This document shows positions 9,000-17,151 of a stretch of DNA of 64,000 nucleotides, in pieces (position 1 is the first letter of the stretch; every line of letters starts with the position of its first letter). A program made the translations under genes and the position numbers. Under the pieces are notes generated by a model that made no database searches, had not been told where the DNA came from, and worked only from the letters and a program-made list of their open reading frames with translations. The stretch is from the NCBI GenBank assembly GCA_965116235.1, contig OZ220496.1, forward strand, positions 2,046,001-2,110,000. Reading direction: 5' to 3'. The stretch comes from MPNP01 sp965116235 (lineage in GTDB: Bacteria; Pseudomonadota; Alphaproteobacteria; Rhodobacterales; Rhodobacteraceae).

Positions 9000-10862
9000 G
9001 GGGCCGTCCGGCTTGGTGGGCGGAACGGTTCTGGTAGTCGCCACGGGCGGTAGTGGCCGGCGAGCCTCCGCCAAGACCTGATTGACAAGCGGCCAACCCT
9101 CGTGTAGCTCCCGAATCAAGTCGGGCATGTCAAGAGCCAGATGCCCGGCCGCCCGGATAGCCTGCTTGTGGCTGGGGTTGAGATGGGGCGATACAAAGAG
9201 ATGCCGTCGGGCCAGACGACGGATGGCATCGACGTCCGGATCCGGGTTGATCTTCGGGTCCATGAACTCCTGGACAATCTTGCAGAACTTGTCCGGCTTG
9301 TGATCGCGGCCCCGACGCTTGGCGTTGATGCACAGCAGCAGGTCGTGACTTCGGTCATGGGCCTGAACACCCTTGACCGGCTCATTGGCCAACCGCACCA
9401 GCCCGTCAATGTCGGCCTGACCGTCATCAAGCGGCTTGGCGCTGCCGACATTCATGCGCACGCGGGGATGATAGGCCAGCATGGCACTTATCCAGCGTTC
9501 CAGCATGACGCCTTCCAGATTGGCCACGGACTCGCTGGGGTCCGGCATCGGCTCTTGCCGGTCCCGCTTCGCCCGCCGGGCAGATTGGAAGAGGTCTGGG
9601 GCCAGGGCCAGCTGGAAAAGCGTGGTGTTGTCCTTCATGTACCATAGCCGCTCGTCACCGCTAGGACCCGTATACATGTCCTGGGAGCCGACGACATCCA
9701 GATAGTCCATGAAATACTTCAGCTCCTTGCGGATGGTGCGCACGGGCAGGACCAGTTCCGGATCCATGCGTTCATGGATATCGAGCGGACTTTGCATCTT
9801 GACCGCGCTGATATCGATCCCCATGAGACACAGAATCTCGGCCGTCTCCTCCGGCAGATGAATGAAGGCCGCATTGTCCCAGCGCTGCTCGGCGTCACCC
9901 CGCAGATGACGCTCGGCATGGGCGACGAACTCCCGGTGCCAGGCCTGGTCGTCCCGATAGTCGCGGGCATGATGCCCGGTCAGGGGCGGCCAGCCATGGG
10001 CCAGATGGTCATCCGAACCCGCGAGCAGGGCAAAACGCTCCCATTCGCGGGGCAGCCCGCCAAAAGCCGTCCACAAGGTCAGCAGGCGGCGAGGGCGGCG
10101 GTCCCACCTATGCCGGCGAGCCACATTCAGGATGGTCTCCATGCGCCATGGCCGGAGATGGGCCGTGGCATGGATGCGACCCGCCAGCGGCTGGTCTCCC
10201 CGCCGCATCTTCTGGAACTTCTGCTGGTGCGAGCCCATCAGGACCAGATGGCCGGTCGGAGGCGGTTGCCCGGTCGCGCATAGAACACTATTTTTCGTTC
10301 TGCTCAGCCGGTCAATCAGCTTCTTGAGATCACCCGGAAGATGACTCTGATCACCGCAATTATGCACCTCGTCCAGCGCGACGATGTAGTCCTTGTTGAC
10401 CAGATGCTCGATGATTCTGCATATTAAGGTGGACGGACGGCTGACCCGCCAGTTCTCCGGCATGTCGTCCAGAAGCCAGGTTATCCCCAAGGTGCTCATT
10501 TCCATCTGGATAGCCTCAAGGACTTCGGCGTCATAGGGCCAGCGTCCACCGATGCTGTTCGCTCCGGCCGGGGTCCGGTTGCCCGGCAGCTCAAACAGGA
10601 TGAGCCGGTCCGGCTTGTCGTATATGGTCATGCATTCGTCCAGCAGGGCGTTCTTGCCGACGCCGCGGCGCCCGGTGATGGCGGTGCAGCTAAAGAACGA
10701 CCGGTCGTTCAAAGGGTGAATATGGAGATAGCCGCTTAGCTCTTCCAGCTTCTTTTCGCGTCCATAAAAGCCCCATGCGGGTGGCTTCGTGTCGGGTATC
10801 TGACCCATGGCCTCTCCATTCGCTCTGTCTAACAGGTCACGGTCTTCGGGGGTGCATGTCAT
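8994..10862 (-). CDS. AAA+/STAND-type ATPase with possible PD-(D/E)xK-like C-terminal domain
   Basis: 622 residues from ATG 10862; the frame stays open to 11216, but the added sequence lacks family features. After a conserved entry motif (WGFYGREKKLEEL) comes the Walker A box TGRRGVGKNA (residues ~63-72) and Walker B YIVALDEVHN (~163-168), as in the archaeal-type ATPase group (ATPase_2-like). The middle is helical. Near residues 484-515 an aspartate in ADIDGL and, about 28 residues on, INAK resemble the D...(E/x)xK core of restriction-like nucleases, with asparagine in place of glutamate. Its stop overlaps the convergent transposase. High G+C and its place between rpsU and COQ9 point to transfer. 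Role unknown; a defence or plasmid-type NTPase is possible. Confidence 0.7.
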   Translation of the reverse strand: MTCTPEDRDLLDRANGEAMGQIPDTKPPAWGFYGREKKLEELSGYLHIHPLNDRSFFSCTAITGRRGVGKNALLDECMTIYDKPDRLILFELPGNRTPAGANSIGGRWPYDAEVLEAIQMEMSTLGITWLLDDMPENWRVSRPSTLICRIIEHLVNKDYIVALDEVHNCGDQSHLPGDLKKLIDRLSRTKNSVLCATGQPPPTGHLVLMGSHQQKFQKMRRGDQPLAGRIHATAHLRPWRMETILNVARRHRWDRRPRRLLTLWTAFGGLPREWERFALLAGSDDHLAHGWPPLTGHHARDYRDDQAWHREFVAHAERHLRGDAEQRWDNAAFIHLPEETAEILCLMGIDISAVKMQSPLDIHERMDPELVLPVRTIRKELKYFMDYLDVVGSQDMYTGPSGDERLWYMKDNTTLFQLALAPDLFQSARRAKRDRQEPMPDPSESVANLEGVMLERWISAMLAYHPRVRMNVGSAKPLDDGQADIDGLVRLANEPVKGVQAHDRSHDLLLCINAKRRGRDHKPDKFCKIVQEFMDPKINPDPDVDAIRRLARRHLFVSPHLNPSHKQAIRAAGHLALDMPDLIRELHEGWPLVNQVLAEARRPLPPVATTRTVPPTKPDGPS

Positions 10863-11369
10863 ATAGGCCAGGCTGTGCCGAATGTCAAGACCTTGGGTTT
10901 CGCACAGCGACCGCTCATGCCCTTTGTCGATATGGTCATTCGGTGGAGCGAGTCGCCGGAGGACCGGGTGCAGTCCTAGAAAAATGGGTATCATATGATT
11001 GTCAAAACACTGGGGCGGCCGATGGGTTAGAACGAATGACACCGCTTCAATAGTGACTCTTCTTTCGGGGCCAGAACCGGTCTGAAGGCTGGTTCGGGGG
11101 CTGAAAAACCGGTTGGAGACACGACAATCATGGCGGAAAGAGGCGGCCGCCGGGCGATCGGATAATCCGCATGACAATTTGAAGCTTTTTCTGTTATGTG
11201 CTGTGTAATCCCCCATCTTCCTCGCTCAGTTATTCCGACGTCGTTTTCCTGACAACATCAGTGCTATCAGATCAATCAAGGACACCGGCATCAGCATCGA
11301 TGCACTGCAGAAATTTTAACATCAGTCTCTAGGATGCCTCTGCATTTTAACCGGCTATGAACATCTCCT
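10863..11369. other. Gap upstream of the ATPase; possible N-terminal extension
   Basis: The minus-strand frame of the ATPase stays open up to 11216, so up to 118 extra residues could be encoded here. That stretch has no recognisable motif and varied composition, so it is more likely a leader region. Between 11217 and 11369 no gene or terminator was recognised. Confidence 0.3.
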
Positions 11370-11822
11370 TCACCTAAACAGCGCTTCAATATCCGACATT
11401 GGGCAGAACAACTTAAGTGGCTGGTCCAAGAAAGGCACGAAGCCTTCGCGCTCATAGAAGCACTTGGCGCTCTCGTCCTTGGCGTTCACGATCACTGCAA
11501 AGGAGGCTATCTCACTGCGAACCGCCCGATAGAGTGCATCCGCAAGGAGGAACCGTCCATAACCTCTTCCCCGATAGCGCTGATCGATTGCAAGGCGGCC
11601 CAGCAAAGTCGCCGGAACCAGCGGGTAGCGCGGCAACTTGCGGACGATTGCTTCAGGCAATTCCGGAAGCCGCACCGCCGTTGACGAGAGCGTAAAATAT
11701 CCGGCTATGCTGCCATCCCTAAGTATGAGGACAAAAGGTGCTGCCATCTTCTTTCTGGCATCCTGTCCAGCCTGCGTCCGAAAGTATCGATCAAGCGGCT
11801 CCACACCACTTTCGAACTCCAA
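11370..11822 (-). CDS. GNAT acetyltransferase toxin, TacT-like
   Basis: 150 residues from TTG 11822. The fold signatures are SGVEPLDRYFRTQAGQDARK at the front, LLGRLAIDQRYRGRGYGRFLL (acetyl-CoA loop R-G-x-G-x-G type) and VNAKDESAKCFYEREGFVP. TacT toxins acetylate the aminoacyl group of charged tRNA and stop translation. Homology starts earlier: an open stretch to about 11858 reads DILRVEILRAQHGRLEF, matching the missing first strand. No ATG, GTG or TTG exists there before the TAA at 11898-11900, only CTG codons. So the start is unusual or the gene is damaged. It lies just downstream of its DUF1778 antitoxin. Confidence 0.8.
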   Translation of the reverse strand: MEFESGVEPLDRYFRTQAGQDARKKMAAPFVLILRDGSIAGYFTLSSTAVRLPELPEAIVRKLPRYPLVPATLLGRLAIDQRYRGRGYGRFLLADALYRAVRSEIASFAVIVNAKDESAKCFYEREGFVPFLDQPLKLFCPMSDIEALFR

Positions 11823-11881
11823 ACGGCCATGTTGTGCGCGGAGAATCTCGACTCGCAGGATATCATCTGTTTCCCCACTCG

Positions 11882-12184
11882 TCAGACGCCTGTTTTCTTA
11901 CGATAGCGTCGAACGGTGTCCATCAATTGCCCCTTGACCGGCTGCGGTTCAACTAGAGCCCGGACAAGCGCCTGGCTGTCATGAACCGAAAGCTCCAGAT
12001 GTTGATGCTCCTCGATGGCACGCTGAGCCGCGTCTCGTAAGCTTGTCAGAACGAAATCTGTTGCAGTGCGTCCTTGGAGGGCAGCGGCGTGTTCTATCAG
12101 GCGCTTTTGATCAGTGGTTACGCGCATCTCAAGACGCTCTCCTCGAATGCGGCCGGATGCCGGCCTCTTTAATGCTTCAGCCAT
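11882..12184 (-). CDS. DUF1778 antitoxin, TacA-like
   Basis: 100 residues. A basic N-terminal ribbon-helix-helix (ERLEMRVTTDQKRLIEHAAALQG) is followed by TDFVLTSLRDAAQRAIEE and a C-terminal toxin-neutralising tail (LSVHDSQALVRALVEPQPV). This is the DUF1778 pattern of antitoxins paired with GNAT toxins. The protein should bind its own promoter just upstream of 12184 and block the toxin active site. The toxin frame overlaps its stop, so the pair is one operon. The pair lies in the accessory island next to the large ATPase. Confidence 0.88.
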   Translation of the reverse strand: MAEALKRPASGRIRGERLEMRVTTDQKRLIEHAAALQGRTATDFVLTSLRDAAQRAIEEHQHLELSVHDSQALVRALVEPQPVKGQLMDTVRRYRKKTGV

Positions 12185-12299
12185 TTTTTGATCTCCTATC
12201 TATCAAACGTATGTACGGCCAATGGCCGAACAATTCAAGATGTCCGGCTGATTACCGAATACGATGAAATCGTGCAGGATACCCTGGAAGCAGGGAGGG

Positions 12300-12631
12300 C
12301 TATTTCATGAGGTGGCCAGCCGAGAACCCGGTATCCCGCAATGCAGAAATTGTGCACCAGATCGCGGTCGCACTATGATTTTGCTCTGTTGATCTAGGTC
12401 GAATGGGCCCGGCATCCATGCCCGGACGCCCGAGCCGACGGTTCACGTCCGTGAACAGTTCGGCGGCCAAGATGGAAGGCAGTTCGTTTCGATAATAGGT
12501 GTACATATATAGCGCGTCTGCGCGGCACCCGCTCCGTGTCGTAGTGAGACTTGGGATTGATGACCACATCCGCAATGGTCACCGAGACTAGGACGGGCTG
12601 GTCGGATTGCACATCGCATGACACACTTCAT
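12300..12631 (-). pseudogene. Remnant of an ISNCY-family transposase N-terminus
   Basis: Three overlapping minus-strand frames each carry pieces of the N-terminus of the transposase seen intact-length at 56.6-57.1 kb: VINPKSHYDTE matches its IINPKSRDDIE, ELPSILAAELFTDVNRRLGRPGMD matches PELEVIF...DRGNGRPGMD (shown in part), and a following piece DRDLVHNF corresponds to the D-x-D-R-L region. The reading changes frame at least twice within 330 bases, and the rest of the gene is missing. No ends of the element are visible. It records an old insertion at the edge of the island. Confidence 0.65.
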
Positions 12632-12651
12632 ATGTCATCGCAAAATGGGGG

Positions 12652-12693
12652 ATCGGCATGATCCCAATGCATATCATTGTGGATCATGCCGAT
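12652..12693. repeat. 13-bp perfect inverted repeat with 16-base spacer
   Basis: The arms are ATCGGCATGATCC (12652-12664) and its exact complement GGATCATGCCGAT (12681-12693). The spacer is AT-rich and there is no T-run after it, so it does not look like a Rho-independent terminator. It could be a protein-binding site, a recombination site or an insertion-sequence end. It lies between the ISNCY remnant and a decayed coding fragment. Confidence 0.6.
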
Positions 12694-12853
12694 AATCTTC
12701 GCCAGCCCAAAATCATGGGGCGAAAGAAACTGGATACGTAACAGTGTTTTCTGGCAAACACTAACTTATTGTGATACCACCCTCGTCATCTGATCAGCTG
12801 GTTGTGGACGAATTGGCTTCTCAGCAGAATTCGGTGCTGTCAAGGGACGTCTA

Positions 12854-13059
12854 ATGCCAAGCAGTTACGCTATTGATCGTGTTGAAGAACGGGTGAGCGT
12901 CGGCTAAAAATTAGTGTTAGTCAACTGGCAACAAAAATCGATATTGGATTTAATATTTTGAATCAACAACTAGATTCTGTAGAGGCTCGGTTTGATATCG
13001 TTGATGCTTGGCTTGGATGGATTAAGACACTGTCGATTGAGGAGATCAAGCGGGATTAA
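12854..13059 (+). pseudogene. Possible remnant of a small coiled-coil protein
   Basis: An ATG at 12854 gives SYAIDRVEERVSVG before a stop at 12905. Directly after, in another frame, comes a heptad-like run: VSQLATKIDIGFNILNQQL, then DSVEARFDIVDAWLGWIKT and a stop at 13057. The two pieces together look like a short coiled-coil protein of the kind with repeated D-x-V-E-x-R units, broken by a frameshift. No family can be assigned with confidence. Confidence 0.25.
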
Positions 13060-13442
13060 AAGCCGGCTTTCTTGAAAGATTGGACGATTGGCTTGCCGAT
13101 TAGTTGTCTGTCTTTGACTGAGGGAACGAAAGAAGATTATTACGGTGGGACTATTCACCTGTCGCATGCTGAATTTATAGTGTGTTTATAGATGTGGTGT
13201 TCAATTGGTACCTCAGACCGTTAGAAGAACGAATGTCCGCCAAGCCATCAGGAGAAGTCTTTGTGTTGGAAAAAGTTGCTTTCTCAAAACTTCCTTGCGT
13301 GGAGCTGTTATCCGAATGACCCGAGTGCCATCATTCTTGAAAGTAAAGCCAACAGCCGCTGAGTCAGCAAACGGGAATATGATGGTCGTTTGCCGACGTG
13401 GAGCGTTGGTTGCCACCCGCATTGGAAGATCGGAATAGGCAA
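13060..13442. other. Intergenic stretch upstream of COQ9
   Basis: About 380 bases with no gene recognised. It spans the boundary between the accessory island and the COQ9 operon and should contain the COQ9 promoter. A GTG at 13398 extends the COQ9 frame by 15 residues, but these are not typical of the family. Confidence 0.3.
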
Positions 13443-14141
13443 ATGGAACAATCACGATCAGACCGTGATCCAACATACGCAGTCAAGCTGCAAATTCTTC
13501 AGCAGTCAGCAAGGCTCGTCCCGTTTGACGGCTGGTCGGAAAGCTGTTTTGTCGAATCGGCTCGTCAGGCCGGAGTAGAATCCGATGAGGCGTATGCGGC
13601 CTTTCCCAATGGGGTGAATGATCTGGCCGTCTTTTTTCATCACTACGGCGATAATAAAATGCTTGAAAAATTGCATGACTCCGATCTGGAAGGCTTGCGA
13701 TACAGCGAAAAAATTGCCCATGCGGTCTGGCTCAGGGTCGCGGTTGCAAAGGGTGACAGAAATCTCGTTCGCCGGGGCATTGCCTACTTTTCTCTCCCGC
13801 CCAACGTTACCTTGGGTTCGAGCTTGATCTGGGGCACAGCCAACAAAATCTGGAACTTCATGGGGGACAGTTCAGACGATTACAACTGGTATACCAAGCG
13901 AATGATCCTGTCGGGGGTCTTGACTTCAACGCTTGTTTACTTCACTGGCGATGATTCCGACGACAATGTCGCAACGAGAGAATTTATTGATCGTCAGATT
14001 GCCAGCGTCCTGAACTTCGAGAAGTACAAGTCACGGGCTAGGAACAACCCTTTGGTAGCGCCCATTCTCAACTCTATGGAAAAGTACATTAAAAAGCCAC
14101 GAGCGGAGCAAACAGATGTATCCCTCCGGGCAGGGCACTGA
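13443..14141 (+). CDS. COQ9 family ubiquinone biosynthesis protein
   Basis: 232 residues from ATG 13443. Family signatures are the FDGWSESCFVESARQAG opening, FPNGVNDLAVFFHHYGD, then IAHAVWLRVAVAKGDRNLVRRG and the C-terminal COQ9 core with TANKIWNFMGDSSDDYNWYT, KRMILSGVLTSTLVYF and the acidic DDSDD segment. COQ9 proteins bind lipids and assist COQ7-type hydroxylation in ubiquinone synthesis. The quinone oxidoreductase gene follows 15 bases later on the same strand. The usual divergent partner rpsU has been separated by the island. Confidence 0.9.
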   Translation: MEQSRSDRDPTYAVKLQILQQSARLVPFDGWSESCFVESARQAGVESDEAYAAFPNGVNDLAVFFHHYGDNKMLEKLHDSDLEGLRYSEKIAHAVWLRVAVAKGDRNLVRRGIAYFSLPPNVTLGSSLIWGTANKIWNFMGDSSDDYNWYTKRMILSGVLTSTLVYFTGDDSDDNVATREFIDRQIASVLNFEKYKSRARNNPLVAPILNSMEKYIKKPRAEQTDVSLRAGH

Positions 14142-14156
14142 TCAGGAATAATCTCA

Positions 14157-15149
14157 ATGACAGCAACAATGCGCGCAATCGAAATTTTCAGGCCCGGTGG
14201 GCCCGAAGTTCTGACCCTGACCACGCGACCGATTCCACGACCTAAGGGTCATCAAATTCTCGTCAAAAACGCAGCTGCTGGCGTGAACCGGCCTGATGTG
14301 CTGCAACGTTCAGGATTGTATAATCCTCCTAAGGGAGCCAGTGATTTGCCCGGGCTGGAAAGTGCCGGTGAAGTTGTCGCCGTTGGCGAGAAGGTTACGC
14401 GTTGGGCAAGTGGAGACCAGGTGTGTGCCTTGCTGCCTGGAGGCGGTTACGCGGAGTATTCGCTCACGCATGAGGATCATGCCTTGACGATACCGAATGG
14501 AATGAGTTTCACCGAGGCGGCAGGAATCTGTGAAACCTACTTCACTGTCTGGAGCAATGTGTTCACGCGTGGAGGGCTGAAGGCAGGAGAAACTTTTCTT
14601 GTTCATGGCGGCAGTTCCGGCATTGGAACGACGGCCATCCAATTGGCGGGTGTCTTTGGGGCCAGGGTGATTACGACCGCTGGAAGTGAGGAAAAATGCG
14701 GCTTCTGTCGACAACTCGGTGCCGAACTTGCCATTAACTACAGGACAGAAAATTTTGTTGAGGCCATACAGGCCTATACTGAAGGGCAGGGAGTGAATTT
14801 GGTCCTCGACATGGTTGGAGGCGATTACATGTCCCGCAATCTGAAAGTCCTGGCCAATGATGGTCGGCTGGTCCAGATTGCCTTCCTCAAAAGTCCCAAG
14901 ATTGAGCTGAATTTTGCTCATTTGATGGTTCGCCGGCTGACGATTACTGGAAGCACATTGCGCCCGCAGTCGGACCAGGCCAAAGGCCAAATAGCGGAAG
15001 GCCTTCGCGAGTATGTTCAGCCCTATCTGAACTCGGGGCAAGTCAAGCCGATGGTTGATTCCGTATTTGACTTGGAAGATGTCGTTTCGGCCCATGAAAG
15101 AATGGAGTCGTCCAAGCATATGGGAAAAATCATGCTCTCAATCGGGTAG
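14157..15149 (+). CDS. NAD(P)H-quinone oxidoreductase (MDR family, PIG3-like)
   Basis: 330 residues, a medium-chain dehydrogenase/reductase lacking the zinc ligands. It opens MTATMRAIEIFRPGGPEVL. Motifs are AAAGVNRPDVLQRSG, LPGLESAGEVVAVG, the nucleotide loop HGGSSGIGTTAIQLA (residues ~150-165) and a C-terminal LEDVVSAHERMES with MGKIML. It is close to the TP53I3/PIG3 group that reduces quinones with NADPH. It is likely co-transcribed with COQ9, which would fit quinone metabolism. Confidence 0.9.
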   Translation: MTATMRAIEIFRPGGPEVLTLTTRPIPRPKGHQILVKNAAAGVNRPDVLQRSGLYNPPKGASDLPGLESAGEVVAVGEKVTRWASGDQVCALLPGGGYAEYSLTHEDHALTIPNGMSFTEAAGICETYFTVWSNVFTRGGLKAGETFLVHGGSSGIGTTAIQLAGVFGARVITTAGSEEKCGFCRQLGAELAINYRTENFVEAIQAYTEGQGVNLVLDMVGGDYMSRNLKVLANDGRLVQIAFLKSPKIELNFAHLMVRRLTITGSTLRPQSDQAKGQIAEGLREYVQPYLNSGQVKPMVDSVFDLEDVVSAHERMESSKHMGKIMLSIG

Positions 15150-15270
15150 TGCGTCTTTGAAAATCGAAAAAGGCACCTAAATCCTAGTAACTTTTATGAG
15201 GAATTCTCGATCGGTCGTATCCCTTATCGGCCGGAGCGAGGAGGAAACGCGTCTACTGGATGGGCAAGGC

Positions 15271-15891
15271 ATGAAACCGATAATGGCAAAGGCGACGGCT
15301 GTGTGGCTGGTTGACAACACCACTCTGACCTTTGAGCAGATCGCAAAGTTTTGCGGCCTGCATTTGCTGGAGGTGGAAGGGATAGCCAACGGCGATGTCG
15401 CCATTGGCATCATGGGAATTGATCCGGTTTCGGGCAATCAGCTGGACCGTGATGAAATCAGCAAGGGCGAAGCCGACCCGAACTACGAACTGAGTCTTAA
15501 AGTGTTGCCGTCATTGGCGGAGACCAAAAAGAGACCGGGACCCAAATATACGCCGATTGCCAAGCGTCAGGACAAGCCGACAGCCATTCTTTGGTTGCTC
15601 AAGAATCATCCCGAATTGAGCGACAAGCAAATCATCAAATTGATCGGGACAACCAAGACAACTATAAATGCGATTCGAAACCGGACGCACTGGAACATCA
15701 GCAACATTCATCCGACCGACCCCGTTGCCTTGGGTCTTTGCAAGCAGATAAGTCTGGATGAAGCCGTCGCGGCGGCTCGACAAGAGAAAGAGAATCAGCC
15801 GCAGGGACCCGACCCCGCTCAGGGTCAAAAGATTTTGCCGTCCAGTGAGAGCCTCAAGGCTGATGACATGGGCAAGAAAGTGGTGATATAG
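15271..15891 (+). CDS. trcR: Cell-cycle transcriptional regulator TrcR (DUF1013)
   Basis: 206 residues from ATG 15271 (MKPIMAKATAVWLVDNT), the start seen in relatives; an ATG at 15196 adds 25 residues without family support. The DUF1013 core is plain: LTFEQIAKFCGLHLLEVEGI, GIMGIDPV, the RPGPKYTPIAKRQDKPTAI hinge, a helix-turn-helix around NHPELSDKQIIKLIGTTKTT and TVNAIR-like INAIRNRTHWN. This family is confined to alphaproteobacteria. In Caulobacter the protein was described as a cell-cycle transcriptional regulator. Confidence 0.88.
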   Translation: MKPIMAKATAVWLVDNTTLTFEQIAKFCGLHLLEVEGIANGDVAIGIMGIDPVSGNQLDRDEISKGEADPNYELSLKVLPSLAETKKRPGPKYTPIAKRQDKPTAILWLLKNHPELSDKQIIKLIGTTKTTINAIRNRTHWNISNIHPTDPVALGLCKQISLDEAVAAARQEKENQPQGPDPAQGQKILPSSESLKADDMGKKVVI

Positions 15892-15911
15892 CTCCTCCCA
15901 CCACCGTAATG

Positions 15912-16271
15912 TCAGTCTTCCTCTTCCATTTGGCATTGGAGAGGGTGCCCGTGCTCCCGGGCCAGCAGAAGAACTTGGTTGACCTTGGTCTCGGCTATTT
16001 CGTAGGCAAATACCCCTGCAACCCCAACACCGCGCGTATGAACCGCGAGCATCAGATTGATGGCTTGCTCAACGGACATGGAAAAAATTCTCTGCAAGAC
16101 GAAGACCACAAACTCCATGGGGGTGTAATCATCATTCAGCAGCAGAACTTTGTACATGGGCGGACGCTGAACGAGTTCATCCTCTCGTTCCAAAACAAGC
16201 GAATCCCCATCCCGATCGGGGATCAAATCATCTCCGCTGGCGGACCCGAGAAAGATTGCAGAACTCAACAC
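15912..16271 (-). CDS. clpS: ATP-dependent Clp protease adaptor ClpS
   Basis: About 119 residues if translated from GTG 16271; the open frame reaches 16364 with no family-like sequence. The ClpS core is complete: PPMYKVLLLNDDYTPMEFVV with the DDYTP motif that holds the N-degron pocket, VLQRIFSMSVEQAINLMLAVH, then GVGVAGVFAYEIAETKVNQV. ClpS delivers N-end-rule substrates to ClpA. It is divergent from the HAD hydrolase gene, and their upstream regions overlap, so the promoters face away from a common segment of about 75 bases. Confidence 0.92.
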   Translation of the reverse strand: MLSSAIFLGSASGDDLIPDRDGDSLVLEREDELVQRPPMYKVLLLNDDYTPMEFVVFVLQRIFSMSVEQAINLMLAVHTRGVGVAGVFAYEIAETKVNQVLLLAREHGHPLQCQMEEED

Positions 16272-16345
16272 GACACCATTTAAATCACGGCAACATCTTA
16301 TAGGTAAGTAAGATAGCACAAGTATCCCCAAAATGGAATTGCCGC

Positions 16346-17050
16346 ATGTTGACGACCATTGCATTTGACGCCGATGATACCTTGTGGAAGAACAATGCCC
16401 ACTTCAATACGACCGAAGACACATTCATCAGTTTGCTGGAGGAGTATTCCACATCAGCAGACCTGAAGTCACAATTGCTTGAAACAGAAAGGAGAAACTT
16501 GGAGTATTACGGTTTCGGGGTCAAGGGATTCACTCTGTCGATGATTGAAACGGCCATCGAGGTAACCCAAGGCCGTGTGCCGACGGCCATCATTGCCCAA
16601 ATGCTGGATTTGGGACGTGAACTTCTTCGATACCCCATAGAGCTGTATCCAGAGGTGAGAGAAGTCTTGCAGGAATTGCAGGATGACTATACGGTCATGC
16701 TGATCACCAAGGGAGACCTTCTTGATCAGGAACGCAAGATAGCCCAATCCGGCCTTGGTGATCTGTTCGACCATGTGGAAATTGTCAGCGAAAAAACGAA
16801 AGATGTCTATCAGGGCATTTTTAACCGTATCGGAGTTCGAACCGAATCCACAATGATGATCGGCAACTCGATTCGGTCCGACATAATCCCGGCCCTGGAG
16901 ATAGGGGCATACGGCGTTCTGATCCCCAACACCGATGAATGGGAATTCGAAAATGAAGGGACATTTCCCGTGGATATGAGACGATTTTTTGAAATCGAAA
17001 GAGTGTCCCAGCTCCGTAATCTTCTTGCAAAAATTAAAATGGAATGCTGA
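16346..17050 (+). CDS. HAD-superfamily hydrolase
   Basis: 234 residues with an alpha-helical cap. Motif I is FDADDTLW (residues 7-14), motif II is the threonine in VMLITKGD, motif III is a lysine near SEKTKDVY and motif IV is MIGNSIRSDIIPA. This arrangement fits a subfamily I phosphatase with Mg2+ at the DxD site. Substrate is unknown. It stands alone between clpS and the D,D-carboxypeptidase gene. Confidence 0.88.
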   Translation: MLTTIAFDADDTLWKNNAHFNTTEDTFISLLEEYSTSADLKSQLLETERRNLEYYGFGVKGFTLSMIETAIEVTQGRVPTAIIAQMLDLGRELLRYPIELYPEVREVLQELQDDYTVMLITKGDLLDQERKIAQSGLGDLFDHVEIVSEKTKDVYQGIFNRIGVRTESTMMIGNSIRSDIIPALEIGAYGVLIPNTDEWEFENEGTFPVDMRRFFEIERVSQLRNLLAKIKMEC

Positions 17051-17151
17051 AAAGGGCTTGCGTTTCCAGCAATGCGATGTTATAGGCACACTAAAAGCAA
17101 AATTATCAAGATGCCACACTGGCGTCAAGAATTGAGGCAGGACAGAGAAAA

